Assembly: GCF_024449095.1 (NCBI RefSeq)
Contig: NZ_CP024627.1
Coordinates: 992,001 to 1,056,000 of the forward strand
Direction of reading: 5' to 3'
DNA length: 64,000 nucleotides
Source: Vibrio coralliilyticus
GTDB lineage: Bacteria > Pseudomonadota > Gammaproteobacteria > Enterobacterales > Vibrionaceae
In this document: positions 20,148 to 29,967 of the stretch, piece after piece
How the letters are laid out: each line of letters opens with the position of its first letter
How positions within the stretch are numbered: the first letter of the stretch is position 1
The notes under the pieces: generated by a model
What the model was told of the DNA's origin: nothing
What the model saw: only the letters and a program-made list of their open reading frames with translations
Databases searched by the model: none
Made by a program: the position numbers and the translations under genes

Positions 20148-20169
20148 AAGGTGCCTTTTTAGGCATCTT
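20148..20169 (+). terminator. Hairpin between fabH and fabD
   Basis: AAGGTGCCT / AGGCATCTT 9-bp stem (one G-U pair) with TTTT loop, followed by TTCGTTCTT. It may be a partial terminator or processing site that adjusts fabD expression within the cluster. Confidence 0.6.
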
Positions 20170-20200
20170 TTCGTTCTTACTTTGTTTTAAGGAAAAGAAA

Positions 20201-21124
20201 ATGAGCAATTTTGCTATCGTATTTCCAGGTCAAGGTTCTCAAGCAGTGGGTATGCTTGCAGAGCTTGGCGAACAGTATGAAGTAGTAAAAAACACTTTTT
20301 CGGAAGCATCTGAGGCGTTAGGTTACGACCTATGGGCGTTGGTTCAAAATGGCCCAGCTGAAGATCTCAACCAAACTTTCCGCACTCAGCCAGCACTGCT
20401 AGCATCCTCGGTTGCTATCTGGCGTGTTTGGCAAGAGCTTGGCCTAGAGCAGCCAGCAAACCTAGCGGGTCACAGCCTAGGTGAATATTCGGCATTAGTA
20501 TGTGCTGGTGTGATTGACTTTAAACAAGCAATCAAGCTGGTTGAGCTACGTGGTCAGCTGATGCAAGAAGCAGTGCCTGCAGGCACTGGTGCTATGTTTG
20601 CAATCATTGGTCTAGATGACGAATCTATTGCTAAAGCGTGTGAAGAAGCGGCTCAGGGTGAAGTGGTATCTCCAGTAAACTACAACTCACCAGGTCAGGT
20701 TGTGATTGCAGGTAGTAAAGATGCCGTTGAGCGCGCAGGTGCCTTATGTAAAGAAGCTGGCGCTAAGCGAGCTCTACCGCTACCTGTTTCCGTGCCTTCT
20801 CATTGTGCTTTGATGAAGCCAGCAGCCGACAAACTGGCTGTCGCTCTTGAAGAGATTGAATTCAATGCTCCTCAGTTGCCAGTGATCAATAACGTTGATG
20901 TTGTTGCTGAAACGGACCCTGCGAAAATTAAGAATGCACTTGTACGCCAGCTATACAGCCCAGTCCGTTGGACGGAAAGCGTACAGCTAATGAGCGAGCA
21001 AGGCGTAGAGAAATTGCTTGAATTAGGCCCAGGTAAAGTTCTTACCGGCCTGACAAAACGTATCGTAAAGACACTTAGTGGCGCTGCAGTTAACGATGCT
21101 GCATCTCTAGAAGCGGCTAAGTAA
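20201..21124 (+). CDS. fabD: Malonyl-CoA-ACP transacylase
   Basis: Loads malonate onto ACP for chain elongation. The 307 residues match the family (309). The N-terminal IVFPGQGSQAVGML and the nucleophile motif AGHSLGEYSAL (Ser ~92) are present. A VPSHCALMKPAA segment near 200 carries the partner His. AAGGAAAAG precedes ATG 20201. fabG follows after 18 bp. Confidence 0.96.
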   Translation: MSNFAIVFPGQGSQAVGMLAELGEQYEVVKNTFSEASEALGYDLWALVQNGPAEDLNQTFRTQPALLASSVAIWRVWQELGLEQPANLAGHSLGEYSALVCAGVIDFKQAIKLVELRGQLMQEAVPAGTGAMFAIIGLDDESIAKACEEAAQGEVVSPVNYNSPGQVVIAGSKDAVERAGALCKEAGAKRALPLPVSVPSHCALMKPAADKLAVALEEIEFNAPQLPVINNVDVVAETDPAKIKNALVRQLYSPVRWTESVQLMSEQGVEKLLELGPGKVLTGLTKRIVKTLSGAAVNDAASLEAAK

Positions 21125-21142
21125 ACTTTTAAGGAATAAATC

Positions 21143-21880
21143 ATGATGAACCTAGAAGGCAAGATCGCACTGGTCACAGGCGCAAGTCGTGGTATTGGCC
21201 GTGCTATCGCTGAACTACTTGTTGAACGTGGTGCTAAGGTTATCGGTACTGCGACCTCTGAGAATGGTGCTGCTGCAATCAGTGAATACCTTGGTGAAAA
21301 TGGGAAAGGTCTGGCGCTAAACGTGACAGATATCGAATCAATTGAAGCAACTCTGAAAAATATTAACGATGAGTTTGGCGCAATCGATATTCTGGTGAAC
21401 AATGCAGGTATTACGCGTGATAATTTATTGATGCGTATGAAGGATGATGAATGGAATGACATCATCAATACTAACCTGACGCCTATCTACCGCATGTCTA
21501 AAGCTGTACTTCGTGGCATGATGAAGAAGCGTGCAGGTCGTATCATCAACGTTGGTTCTGTTGTTGGTACTATGGGTAATGCAGGTCAAACTAACTACGC
21601 AGCAGCAAAAGCAGGTGTGATTGGTTTCACTAAATCTATGGCACGTGAAGTGGCTTCTCGTGGTGTAACCGTTAACACCGTTGCACCAGGATTTATCGAA
21701 ACTGACATGACTAAGGCGCTAAATGACGAGCAACGTGCAGCAACTTTGGCTAACGTCCCAGCTGGTCGTCTTGGTGACCCACGTGAAATTGCATCAGCAG
21801 TAGCGTTCCTAGCTTCTCCAGAAGCTGCGTACATTACTGGTGAAACTTTGCATGTTAATGGTGGCATGTACATGGTTTAA
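21143..21880 (+). CDS. fabG: 3-oxoacyl-ACP reductase
   Basis: NADPH-dependent reduction of 3-ketoacyl-ACP. It is a 245-residue classical SDR with TGASRGIGRAIA cofactor motif near 14, NNAGITRDN near 87, and the catalytic Ser-Tyr-Lys in GSVVGTMGNAGQTNYAAAKAG (138-157). Two adjacent ATGs (21143, 21146) are both possible; AAGGA is 7 nt from the first. It is part of the fabD-fabG-acpP-fabF block. Confidence 0.96.
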   Translation: MMNLEGKIALVTGASRGIGRAIAELLVERGAKVIGTATSENGAAAISEYLGENGKGLALNVTDIESIEATLKNINDEFGAIDILVNNAGITRDNLLMRMKDDEWNDIINTNLTPIYRMSKAVLRGMMKKRAGRIINVGSVVGTMGNAGQTNYAAAKAGVIGFTKSMAREVASRGVTVNTVAPGFIETDMTKALNDEQRAATLANVPAGRLGDPREIASAVAFLASPEAAYITGETLHVNGGMYMV

Positions 21881-22031
21881 TGCCTAATCTTGAACCAAAT
21901 GGGCTATTTGCTGTCACAAAAGTAGCCTATAGTTTGTGATAACTGGCATTAAAATGCGCAACATTTGTGCATGATATAAGTCAAAAATGTATTGAATTTC
22001 GGTTAAAATCGCGAAAATTGTGGTTTGACCA

Positions 22032-22047
22032 GCAAGGACCCCCTTGC
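22032..22047 (+). promoter_or_regulatory. acpP leader hairpin within the fabG-acpP gap
   Basis: GCAAGG / CCTTGC 6-bp stem with ACCC loop, 67 nt before acpP. The 234-bp fabG-acpP gap (21881-22114) is AT-rich and large enough to hold a separate strong acpP promoter, as in E. coli. The exact promoter was not placed. Confidence 0.4.
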
Positions 22048-22114
22048 AACTTTCAATAGTTCGAATAAACTACGGAATCATCGCATTGAGCGAAATCTGT
22101 AAAGGAAAAGAAAA

Positions 22115-22348
22115 ATGAGCAACATCGAAGAACGCGTAAAGAAAATCATTGTTGAACAGCTAGGTGTAGACGAAGCAGAAGTTAAAAATGAAGCTTCTTT
22201 CGTTGACGATCTAGGTGCTGATTCTCTAGACACTGTTGAACTAGTAATGGCTCTAGAAGAAGAATTTGACACTGAGATTCCAGACGAAGAAGCTGAGAAG
22301 ATCACTACTGTTCAAGCTGCTATCGACTACGTGAACAGCGCTCAGTAA
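22115..22348 (+). CDS. acpP: Acyl carrier protein
   Basis: A 77-residue acidic four-helix carrier of growing acyl chains. The phosphopantetheine Ser lies in [19 protein letters not shown] near residue 37. It begins [12 protein letters not shown]. The strong ribosome site AAAGGAAAAG fits the high abundance of this protein. Its own leader and a strong terminator downstream suggest transcript levels set apart from the neighbouring fab genes. Confidence 0.97.
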
Positions 22349-22357
22349 TATCTCTCC

Positions 22358-22379
22358 CAGGCGGCCTTCTGGCCGCCTG
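22358..22379 (+). terminator. Terminator/attenuator between acpP and fabF
   Basis: CAGGCGGCC / GGCCGCCTG perfect 9-bp GC-rich stem with TTCT loop, then TGTTCTTTTTATT. It lies 10 bp past the acpP stop. It probably yields a short, abundant acpP mRNA with partial readthrough into fabF. Confidence 0.88.
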
Positions 22380-22438
22380 TGTTCTTTTTATTCCTTCTAT
22401 CCTCTCATAGAATCATTTCAATCCCGGAGAATAAAATC

Positions 22439-23683
22439 GTGTCCAAGCGTCGTGTTGTTGTCACTGGCATGGGTATGTTGTCACCGGTCGGCAACACTGT
22501 AGAATCATCCTGGAAAGCCTTGCTAGCTGGTCAAAGTGGTATTGTGAATATCGAGCACTTTGATACTAAAAATTTCTCAACTCGTTTTGCAGGCTTAGTA
22601 AAAGATTTCGACTGTACAGAGTTCATGTCTAAAAAAGATGCTCGTAAGATGGACTTGTTTATCCAATACGGCATCGCTGCTGGTATCCAAGCTTTAGACG
22701 ACTCTGGTTTACAAATTAATGAAGAAAACGCAGCGCGAGTAGGTGTTGCGATTGGTTCAGGCATCGGTGGTCTTGACCTTATTGAGTCTGGTCATACTGC
22801 ACTAGTCGAAAAAGGCCCTCGCAAAGTTAGCCCATTCTTCGTCCCTTCAACCATTGTAAATATGGTTGCTGGTAACTTATCCATTATGCGTGGTTTGCGC
22901 GGTCCTAATATCGCGATTTCTACGGCGTGTACAACGGGTCTACATAATATCGGTCATGCTGCCCGTATGATTGCATACGGTGATGCTGACGCTATGGTTG
23001 CAGGTGGCGCAGAAAAAGCTTCGACTCCTCTGGGCATGGCTGGCTTTGGTGCAGCGAAAGCGCTGTCAACCCGTAATGACGAACCCCAAAAAGCTTCTCG
23101 CCCATGGGATAAAGACCGTGACGGTTTTGTACTGGGTGATGGCGCAGGTATCATTGTTCTGGAAGAGTACGAACATGCCAAAGCACGCGGTGCTAAGATC
23201 TACGCAGAGCTGGTTGGCTTTGGTATGTCTGGTGATGCTTACCACATGACCTCGCCGAGTGAAGATGGCTCTGGTGGTGCGCTGGCAATGGAAGCGGCAA
23301 TGCGCGACGCTGGCATCACTGGTACACAAGTCGGCTATGTAAATGCTCACGGTACGTCTACTCCGGCTGGGGATGTTGCTGAAGTGAAAGGCATCCGTCG
23401 TGCACTGGGCGAAGAAGGTACTCAGCAAGTGAAAGTTTCTTCTACCAAGTCAATGACGGGTCACCTACTTGGCGCTGCTGGTTCTGTTGAAGCCATTGTG
23501 ACGATTATGTCTTTGGTTGATCAAATGGTTCCACCAACCATTAACTTAGACAACCGTGAAGAAGGCCTTGAAGACATTGATTTAGTCCCTCATACGGCAA
23601 AACCAATCGATTCAGAGTACGCTATCTGTAACTCATTTGGCTTTGGTGGTACAAATGGCTCATTGGTTTTCAAAAAGATCTAA
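22439..23683 (+). CDS. fabF: 3-oxoacyl-ACP synthase II
   Basis: Condensing enzyme for chain elongation, important for temperature control of unsaturated fatty acids. 414 residues. Catalytic Cys is in [15 protein letters not shown] (~164), with His in [12 protein letters not shown] (~304) and [12 protein letters not shown] (~340). The frame is open back to 22379, inside the terminator. The true start is GTG 22439 ([12 protein letters not shown]), with GGAGA 8 nt upstream. Confidence 0.96.
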   Translation: MSKRRVVVTGMGMLSPVGNTVESSWKALLAGQSGIVNIEHFDTKNFSTRFAGLVKDFDCTEFMSKKDARKMDLFIQYGIAAGIQALDDSGLQINEENAARVGVAIGSGIGGLDLIESGHTALVEKGPRKVSPFFVPSTIVNMVAGNLSIMRGLRGPNIAISTACTTGLHNIGHAARMIAYGDADAMVAGGAEKASTPLGMAGFGAAKALSTRNDEPQKASRPWDKDRDGFVLGDGAGIIVLEEYEHAKARGAKIYAELVGFGMSGDAYHMTSPSEDGSGGALAMEAAMRDAGITGTQVGYVNAHGTSTPAGDVAEVKGIRRALGEEGTQQVKVSSTKSMTGHLLGAAGSVEAIVTIMSLVDQMVPPTINLDNREEGLEDIDLVPHTAKPIDSEYAICNSFGFGGTNGSLVFKKI

Positions 23684-23706
23684 AGAGTCATTCTCTAATT
23701 TGTGAT

Positions 23707-23740
23707 AAAACGGCTTAATGCTTTGGCATTAAGCCGTTTT
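23707..23740 (+). terminator. Rho-independent terminator after fabF
   Basis: AAAACGGCTTAATG / CATTAAGCCGTTTT perfect 14-bp stem with CTTTGG loop, followed by CTTTTATTT. It is only 20 bp before pabC, so pabC may be read by leakage or from its own promoter. Confidence 0.9.
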
Positions 23741-23759
23741 CTTTTATTTGGGCACTGAT

Positions 23760-24563
23760 ATGTATTGGGTTAATGGACAGGCCGCTGAAATGATTGCGCT
23801 CGCAGATCGCTCGTTTCAATACGGAGATGGCTGTTTTACGACCATGTTGGTTGTTGATGGTGACATAGAACATTGGGGTAAGCACAAAGAGCGAATGCAG
23901 TCTTGTTTGGAGGTGCTCGATATCCAACCACCTGACTGGCAGGATGTAGAAACTTGGCTCAGGAGCGCGCGGATCAACGCACCTAAATCGGGTTTAAAGC
24001 TACATATCAGTCGCGGTGTAGGGGGGCGTGGATATAGCCCTACTCAAGTGACCTTACCAAATGTTACTATTAGCGCCTTTCACTATCCTGTCCATTATGA
24101 AAAATGGTTAACGGATGGGATTTGTCTAGGCGTGTGTCAAAAAAGGTTAGGCTTGAACCCTTTGTTAGCTGGTCATAAACATAATAATCGTCTTGAGCAG
24201 ATATTGTTGAAAGCTGAAATGGATAATGCAGGTTGGGCGGATGGCATTGCTTTAGATGTGAACGATCGAGTCATTGAAACGACGATGGCCAATGTGTTCT
24301 GGGTTAAGCAAGGTATTATACATACCCCAGATTTGACGAATGCAGGTGTTTCAGGTGTTATGCGCCGAGTGGTCATTGAGACTTTGCTCCGTGACGGTGT
24401 TCAAGCTCAAAGCGGAGACTATACGCTTGATCAGCTCTGTAGTGCGGATGAAGTGTTTGTTTGTAACTCGATTCTTGGTGTTGCTCCTGTTAAAAGTGTT
24501 GGCACACAAGCCTATTCAATAGGAACGATAACGAAAAAAATTCAGGAGATGGTTAACCCGTGA
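23760..24563 (+). CDS. pabC: Aminodeoxychorismate lyase
   Basis: PLP enzyme that releases pyruvate from 4-amino-4-deoxychorismate to give p-aminobenzoate for folate. It has 267 residues of fold-type IV. SRGVGGRGYSPTQV near 83, the PLP lysine region LAGHKHNNRLEQ near 143 and the C-terminal DEVFVCNSILGVAPV match. ATG 23760 (MYWVNG) is preferred to an upstream in-frame TTG at 23748, because it aligns with the family start. The stop overlaps mltG by 4 bp. Confidence 0.93.
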   Translation: MYWVNGQAAEMIALADRSFQYGDGCFTTMLVVDGDIEHWGKHKERMQSCLEVLDIQPPDWQDVETWLRSARINAPKSGLKLHISRGVGGRGYSPTQVTLPNVTISAFHYPVHYEKWLTDGICLGVCQKRLGLNPLLAGHKHNNRLEQILLKAEMDNAGWADGIALDVNDRVIETTMANVFWVKQGIIHTPDLTNAGVSGVMRRVVIETLLRDGVQAQSGDYTLDQLCSADEVFVCNSILGVAPVKSVGTQAYSIGTITKKIQEMVNP

Positions 24564-25576
24564 TTAAAAAGATCACCTTTTTTCTGGTTCTCGCCATGCT
24601 GATCGCTGGCGCTGGATATCTATATGTGAAGCAACAAGTGGATGAGTACGTGGCTCAGCCCCTTAAACTCGAACAAGAACAAATCTATACCTTAGAGTCC
24701 GGTGTGAGTTTCAATCGCCTTCTTTCCGAGTTGACAGAGCAAGGCCTAATCGAGTCTAGTGATATGGCTCGATTCGTTCGTCGCTTTCATCCCGAACTAA
24801 CCCAAGTAAAAGCAGGTACCTATCTGCTTAAACCAGAGCTCAACCTCACTCAAGCGTTAGAATTATTCAAGACAGGTAAAGAGCATCAGTTTGCTATTAC
24901 ATTTGTTGAAGGCTCAACCTTTGCAGAGTGGCGTGAAGCAATGGAGAGTGCGCCATATCTTGAACATAAAACTTCAGAATTAAGTGAAGCAGAAATTGCT
25001 CAACAGATTGGTCTTACTCAATCCAAATTGGAGGGGGTACTTCTGGCTGAGACTTATCACTATACGTTTGGAACTTCCGACCTCGATATTCTCAAACGTG
25101 CGGCTGATAAACTTGAACAGGTTCTCGAAAAACATTGGCAGCAACGTCAGGACAACTTGCCGTTAAAGACACCTTACGATGCTTTAATTCTTGCCTCTAT
25201 CATCGAAAAAGAAACGGCGGTAGGTGCTGAGCGCGAACGTGTTGCGAGTGTTTTTGTTAATCGCCTCAATAAGCGAATGCGTTTACAAACGGATCCCACT
25301 GTTATCTATGGCATGGGTGACAAGTATGATGGAAATATACGTAAGAAAGACTTGCGAACACCGACACCATATAACACTTATGTGATATTTGGCTTACCAC
25401 CTACGCCAATTGCTATGCCTGGCGAAGCCTCTATCGCGGCAGCCACTAATCCTGAAAATAGCAACTATCTCTATTTTGTGGCAAGCGGTACAGGTGGCCA
25501 CGTATTTTCCAAAACACTGAGCGAGCATAATCGAGCCGTTCGTGCGTATTTAAGACAATTAAGAAGCAACAAATGA
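24560..25576 (+). CDS. mltG: Endolytic peptidoglycan transglycosylase MltG
   Basis: Inner-membrane lytic transglycosylase that cleaves nascent glycan strands and limits their length. The 338 residues include one N-terminal membrane anchor (~5-22), a LysM-like region, then the catalytic YceG domain. The key Glu lies in [25 protein letters not shown] near 217. [10 protein letters not shown] and [16 protein letters not shown] follow. GTG start 24560 overlaps the pabC stop; tmk overlaps its end by 4 bp. Confidence 0.95.
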   Translation: MIKKITFFLVLAMLIAGAGYLYVKQQVDEYVAQPLKLEQEQIYTLESGVSFNRLLSELTEQGLIESSDMARFVRRFHPELTQVKAGTYLLKPELNLTQALELFKTGKEHQFAITFVEGSTFAEWREAMESAPYLEHKTSELSEAEIAQQIGLTQSKLEGVLLAETYHYTFGTSDLDILKRAADKLEQVLEKHWQQRQDNLPLKTPYDALILASIIEKETAVGAERERVASVFVNRLNKRMRLQTDPTVIYGMGDKYDGNIRKKDLRTPTPYNTYVIFGLPPTPIAMPGEASIAAATNPENSNYLYFVASGTGGHVFSKTLSEHNRAVRAYLRQLRSNK

Positions 25577-26202
25577 CACAAGCGAAATTCATCGTAATTG
25601 AAGGGTTAGAAGGCGCGGGGAAAAGCACGGCTATCAATGCAGTGCTTGATACGCTAAAACAAACGGGTATAGAAAGAATCCGAAACACCCGAGAACCTGG
25701 TGGCACGGTATTAGCGGAAAAACTCAGAACCTTGGTGAAGCAAGAGCACCAAGGTGAGGAGCTGCAAGATATGACTGAATTACTTCTTATGTATGCTGCT
25801 CGTGTTCAGTTGGTCGAAAATGTGATTAAACCAGCTCTCGCTGACGGTACATGGGTGGTAGGAGATCGTCATGATATGTCTTCTCAGGCCTACCAAGGCG
25901 GTGGTCGTCAAATCTCCAAGCAAACAATGAGTGTACTTAAACAGACCACATTGGGTGATTTCAAACCCGATCTAACGATATATCTTGACCTCGACCCACG
26001 CGTCGGCCTTGAACGAGCTCGTGGGCGTGGGGAGTTAGACCGAATCGAGAAAATGGATATGAGCTTTTTCGATCGTACACGAGAGCGTTATCTTGAGTTG
26101 GCAGACAACGACCCGAGCGTCGTTGTCGTTAACGCTGAGCAAAGTATTGATAAAGTTGCTTTAGACATCAAAACCGTCTTAACCAACTGGTTGGAACAAT
26201 AG
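25573..26202 (+). CDS. tmk: Thymidylate kinase
   Basis: Phosphorylates dTMP to dTDP. 209 residues with P-loop [11 protein letters not shown] near residue 9, the [15 protein letters not shown] substrate segment near 96, and an Arg-rich LID region ([11 protein letters not shown]) typical of the bacterial type. It overlaps mltG by 4 bp, and holB follows after 2 bp. Confidence 0.96.
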   Translation: MTQAKFIVIEGLEGAGKSTAINAVLDTLKQTGIERIRNTREPGGTVLAEKLRTLVKQEHQGEELQDMTELLLMYAARVQLVENVIKPALADGTWVVGDRHDMSSQAYQGGGRQISKQTMSVLKQTTLGDFKPDLTIYLDLDPRVGLERARGRGELDRIEKMDMSFFDRTRERYLELADNDPSVVVVNAEQSIDKVALDIKTVLTNWLEQ

Positions 26203-26204
26203 CT

Positions 26205-27167
26205 ATGCAAGCACTGTATCCTTGGCTGACTGATATCTGGCAGGAGTGGCAATTAAGCCTTGAGGCTGAGCGATTCTCTAATGCCACCTTATTGGCTATA
26301 GAGGAAGGTCTTGGTGCTGAGCAGCTGGTCGAAAAATTCAGCAATGCTGTGATGTGTAGTAATTACGTCAATGAAGCTTGCGGCTTCTGTCATAGTTGTC
26401 AGTTGATGCAAGCGAACAACCATCCAGATTTTCATATCGTTAAGCCTGAAAAAGAAGGCAAGGCGATTACAGTGGAACAGATTCGCCAATGTAATCGCTT
26501 GGCACAGGAGTCTTCTCAGTTGTCGGGGGTTAGGCTGTTCATTATTGAACCAGCGGAAGCGATGAACGAGTCTGCGGCTAACGCATTACTGAAAACACTA
26601 GAAGAACCATCCGAAAGCTGTATGTTTCTTTTGTTGAGCCACAAAGTGCACCAACTGTTACCAACCATAACCAGCCGCTGTCAGCAATGGCAGGTGGTGA
26701 ATCCAGAACCTGAGGTAGTCACTCAGTGGTTAAACACACAAGTGTCTGTCACTATCGCACCTTATGTCGCGCACATTAATGGTAACGCGCCGCTCAAAAC
26801 ACAAGCATTCATTGAACAAGATTACAAAGAGAAGTATTTGTCATTTGAAGCTGAACTCCTAAAGGTTGTTCAAAATATGGGAGATAATGTCAAGTTAGCA
26901 AAAGAACTGGCTAGTTCACCAGTAGAGTACCTACAATGGTTGTGGTACCTGATGACAGATGCTCAAAAAGTCCATTTTGGCTTGAATCAGCCTTACTTCA
27001 CGCCAGGGGCAAAGTTATTAGCAGGATGTATCAGCTATCAGATATTGTACCGCCAAACTGACACATTGAGTCAGTTACTTGATCAGCTTAGAGAGCACGT
27101 TGGCCTAAATAGTGAGCTGTTAATCTTAGATTGGTTATTTAGATTTAATGAGGAATCATGTTCGTAG
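26205..27167 (+). CDS. holB: DNA polymerase III subunit delta'
   Basis: Clamp-loader subunit of the replicative polymerase. The 320 residues follow the AAA+ delta' fold. A zinc module is seen as CxxCxxC in EACGFCHSCQLM (~63-70) with an earlier Cys. ANALLKTLEEPSESCMFLLLSH near 127 and the ITSRCQQW SRC motif near 150 follow. It lacks a Walker A, as expected for delta'. It overlaps ycfH by 10 bp. Confidence 0.93.
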   Translation: MQALYPWLTDIWQEWQLSLEAERFSNATLLAIEEGLGAEQLVEKFSNAVMCSNYVNEACGFCHSCQLMQANNHPDFHIVKPEKEGKAITVEQIRQCNRLAQESSQLSGVRLFIIEPAEAMNESAANALLKTLEEPSESCMFLLLSHKVHQLLPTITSRCQQWQVVNPEPEVVTQWLNTQVSVTIAPYVAHINGNAPLKTQAFIEQDYKEKYLSFEAELLKVVQNMGDNVKLAKELASSPVEYLQWLWYLMTDAQKVHFGLNQPYFTPGAKLLAGCISYQILYRQTDTLSQLLDQLREHVGLNSELLILDWLFRFNEESCS

Positions 27168-27925
27168 ACTCGCACTGTCATTTAGACAAATTGGATTATC
27201 AGGAGCTGCATTCTGGTATTAAGGATGTCGTGGAGAAGGCCAAGGCCGCTAATGTATCAGAGCTACTTTCGGTTGGGGTGACGTTAGACTCTTTCCCTGC
27301 CATGCTGGAAATGATCGAGCCTTTTGACAACGTTTACGCTTCTTGTGGTGTTCATCCTTTGGATGTAGAGAGTGAGTTTGCGTTGGATCGGTTGCATGAA
27401 TATGCCTCGAACCCAAGAGTGGTAGCGATAGGCGAAACCGGGCTGGATTATCACTACCAGCCTGAAACCGCTGAGTTACAAAGACTGAGATTTCAACAGC
27501 AAGTTGAGCTAGGTGTTAAGCTGAATAAGCCTTTGATTATACATACGCGTAATGCTAGACAAGATACGTTGGATATTCTTCGTCGTGGGCAAGCAGAAAA
27601 GTGTGGCGGTGTGATTCATTGTTTTACCGAAGATCTTGCGTTTGCCGAAGCTGCGATGGAGCTGGGCTTTTATATTTCTATCTCAGGGATTGTGACGTTT
27701 AAGCAAGCCATTGAGTTGAAAGAAGTGGTGAAAGCTTTACCGCTTGAAAGGCTTTTAATAGAAACCGATTCACCTTATCTGGCCCCTGTACCGCATCGAG
27801 GAAAGCAAAACCAGCCAGCCTATGTGGTTGAAGTCGCTTCCTATATTGCCCAATTGAAAAATACTTCGTTGAGCGAAGTCGGAAGTAAAACCAGTGAAAA
27901 CTTCAGAAATCTTTTTTTGAGATAG
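27158..27925 (+). CDS. ycfH: TatD-family metal-dependent hydrolase
   Basis: A 255-residue TIM-barrel hydrolase of the TatD DNase family; E. coli YcfH function is unsettled, and related TatD enzymes have DNase activity. The metal ligands are all visible: FVDSHCHLD (N terminus), IGETGLDYHY (~93), IIHTRNA (~128), GVIHCFTE (~153) and LIETDSPYLAP (~203). It ends the pabC-mltG-tmk-holB-ycfH run and is followed by a terminator. Confidence 0.93.
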   Translation: MFVDSHCHLDKLDYQELHSGIKDVVEKAKAANVSELLSVGVTLDSFPAMLEMIEPFDNVYASCGVHPLDVESEFALDRLHEYASNPRVVAIGETGLDYHYQPETAELQRLRFQQQVELGVKLNKPLIIHTRNARQDTLDILRRGQAEKCGGVIHCFTEDLAFAEAAMELGFYISISGIVTFKQAIELKEVVKALPLERLLIETDSPYLAPVPHRGKQNQPAYVVEVASYIAQLKNTSLSEVGSKTSENFRNLFLR

Positions 27926-27941
27926 AAAAAGAGTTCTGGTT

Positions 27942-27969
27942 AAAAAGGGAGCGCCTGCTCCTTTTTTTT
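27942..27969 (+). terminator. Rho-independent terminator after ycfH
   Basis: AAAAAGGGAGC pairs with GCTCCTTTTTT (one G-U), with a GCCT loop region and an eight-T run. It lies 16 bp after the ycfH stop. Confidence 0.88.
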
Positions 27970-28370
27970 GTGTCTAATATCACGTTAGTTCATAAAAAGT
28001 CGCTTGTTTACTAAATCTGTTGAAGGTGAGAGGCGGTAAATATCAAATTGTAATTTTGTTACATGAAATAACAATCGGGCTTATTTTATTTACTCATCAA
28101 AATTAATTGCGCTTCATGATAAGTTTATAAATATCAATAAGATATATGGTAAAAGTGAGCTAATTTAGTCTCTTATGGATTGTGATCCATCTATTAGTTT
28201 GAAACTAATTTCCATCACTAACTAGAAAGTTTGTTCACCATCAATATATATTTAGAGCCGGAAAATATACTGTTTTACGTGGTTACATTTTCTCTGGGTG
28301 CTAACATTTAAGGCTACGGGGGTGTGCCGTTAGAACCCAATAATTCTTATAACTTTTCAGGAGCATAAAC
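27970..28370 (+). promoter_or_regulatory. ptsG control region and leader
   Basis: A ~400-bp gene-free, AT-rich stretch. ATGGAT-TGTG-ATCCAT at 28175-28190 is a 16-nt palindrome containing a TGTGA half-site, possibly a CRP or Mlc operator. GGGTGCTAAC (28296-28305) and GTTAGAACCC (28329-28338) form a 10-bp leader stem with one mismatch. TCAGGAGCA at 28357-28365 covers the ribosome site and matches the sequence that the sRNA SgrS pairs with in E. coli ptsG. Promoter elements were not placed. Confidence 0.5.
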
Positions 28371-29801
28371 ATGTTTAAGAATCTTTTTGCCAACCTGCAA
28401 AAAGTGGGTAAAGCGCTGATGCTACCAGTATCGGTTTTACCTGTTGCAGGTATTCTACTCGGGGTTGGTGCTGCCGATCTGAGCTTTATTCCGGAAATTG
28501 TTTCCAACTTGATGGAACAGGCTGGTGGCTCTGTATTTGGTCAGATGGCATTGCTATTTGCGGTGGGTGTAGCGCTTGGTTTCACTAACAACGATGGTGT
28601 AGCAGGTCTGGCTGCAATCGTTGGCTACGGTATCATGACAGCAACGCTGGGTGTGATGGCTGGTGTCATGGGTGTTGAGAAAATAGACACAGGTGTGTTA
28701 GGTGGTATTCTTGTTGGTGGTGTGGCTGCATGGGCATTTAACCGCTTCTTCAAGATTCAACTGCCAGAATACCTAGGCTTCTTCGCTGGTAAGCGTGCTG
28801 TGCCTATCATTACTGGTTTCGCTGCTATCGCACTGGGTATTGTACTGTCAGTGGTATGGCCTCCAATTGGTGGCGCTATCGCTTCTTTCTCTGACTGGGC
28901 TGCACATCAGAACCCACAAGTTGCATTCGGCATCTACGGCATCGTTGAGCGTTCTCTAATCCCATTCGGTCTACACCATGTTTGGAACGTACCATTCTTC
29001 TTCGAAGCGGGTACTTGTGTGAATGCTGCTGGCGAAACACAAAACGGCGTTCTAACTTGTTACCTAGTTGCAGACGAAGCATCTCGTGCTGCGGGTAATG
29101 GCTTCGGTCAGTTAGCAGGTGGTTACATGTTCAAGATGTTCGGTCTACCAGCAGCAGCTATTGCAATCGCTCACTCTGCTAAGCCAGAGAACCGCGCGAA
29201 AGTAATGGGTATCATGGCGTCTGCTGCCCTGACTTCATTCCTAACAGGTATCACAGAGCCAATCGAATTCTCATTCCTATTTGTTGCTCCTGTACTGTAC
29301 GGTATCCATGCTCTACTAGCGGGTTCTGCATACGTTGTTGCAAACACTCTAGGTTTTGTACATGGTACTTCGTTCTCACACGGTCTGATCGATTTCATTG
29401 TACTATCTGGTAACGCACAGAAAATTGGTCTGATGGTAGGTGTTGGTTTGGTTTATGCGGTTATCTACTACGCAGTATTCCGCGCTGTTATCAAAGCGAT
29501 GGATCTTAAGACTCCAGGTCGTGAAGATGAATCTGAAGAAGCAGTCGCGACATCTGGTTCAGACATGGCTGGTGAGCTAGTTGCAGCATTCGGTGGTAAA
29601 GCAAACATCACGGGTCTAGACGCATGTATCACTCGTTTACGTGTAGCAGTATCGGATACAGAAGCTGTTGACCAAGACAAACTAAAACAACTAGGCGCTG
29701 CAGGCGTAGTAGTGGTGGCAGGTGGTGTTCAGGCTATCTTTGGTACTAAGTCTGACAACCTAAAAACTGAGATGGATGAATGGATCCGTAACCACGGTTA
29801 A
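28371..29801 (+). CDS. ptsG: PTS glucose-specific EIICB component
   Basis: Imports and phosphorylates glucose. Its 476 residues match E. coli PtsG (477). The EIIC membrane domain spans ~10-390, with [13 protein letters not shown] near 64, the [15 protein letters not shown] substrate loop near 203 and the [15 protein letters not shown] motif near 290. An EIIB domain follows with the phosphorylated Cys in [14 protein letters not shown] near 421. It needs EIIA-Glc (crr) from elsewhere. It lies next to ycfH as in E. coli and ends at a textbook terminator. Confidence 0.96.
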   Translation: MFKNLFANLQKVGKALMLPVSVLPVAGILLGVGAADLSFIPEIVSNLMEQAGGSVFGQMALLFAVGVALGFTNNDGVAGLAAIVGYGIMTATLGVMAGVMGVEKIDTGVLGGILVGGVAAWAFNRFFKIQLPEYLGFFAGKRAVPIITGFAAIALGIVLSVVWPPIGGAIASFSDWAAHQNPQVAFGIYGIVERSLIPFGLHHVWNVPFFFEAGTCVNAAGETQNGVLTCYLVADEASRAAGNGFGQLAGGYMFKMFGLPAAAIAIAHSAKPENRAKVMGIMASAALTSFLTGITEPIEFSFLFVAPVLYGIHALLAGSAYVVANTLGFVHGTSFSHGLIDFIVLSGNAQKIGLMVGVGLVYAVIYYAVFRAVIKAMDLKTPGREDESEEAVATSGSDMAGELVAAFGGKANITGLDACITRLRVAVSDTEAVDQDKLKQLGAAGVVVVAGGVQAIFGTKSDNLKTEMDEWIRNHG

Positions 29802-29822
29802 TTCCTACTCTTCATTCGTGTG

Positions 29823-29848
29823 AAAAAGGAGGCTTCGGCCTCCTTTTT
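29823..29848 (+). terminator. Rho-independent terminator of ptsG
   Basis: AAAAAGGAGGC / GCCTCCTTTTT perfect 11-bp stem capped by a stable TTCG tetraloop, followed by further T. Confidence 0.95.
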
Positions 29849-29967
29849 TGATCCGAGCTAGCTTCATACCTGCCTTGCCTTTAACCCTACTTTTACCTCT
29901 ATTTGACACTGTGAACTCATAAATTGGGATGATTGTATGTTGTTTTACTTTGTGGGAGTAAATAGTG

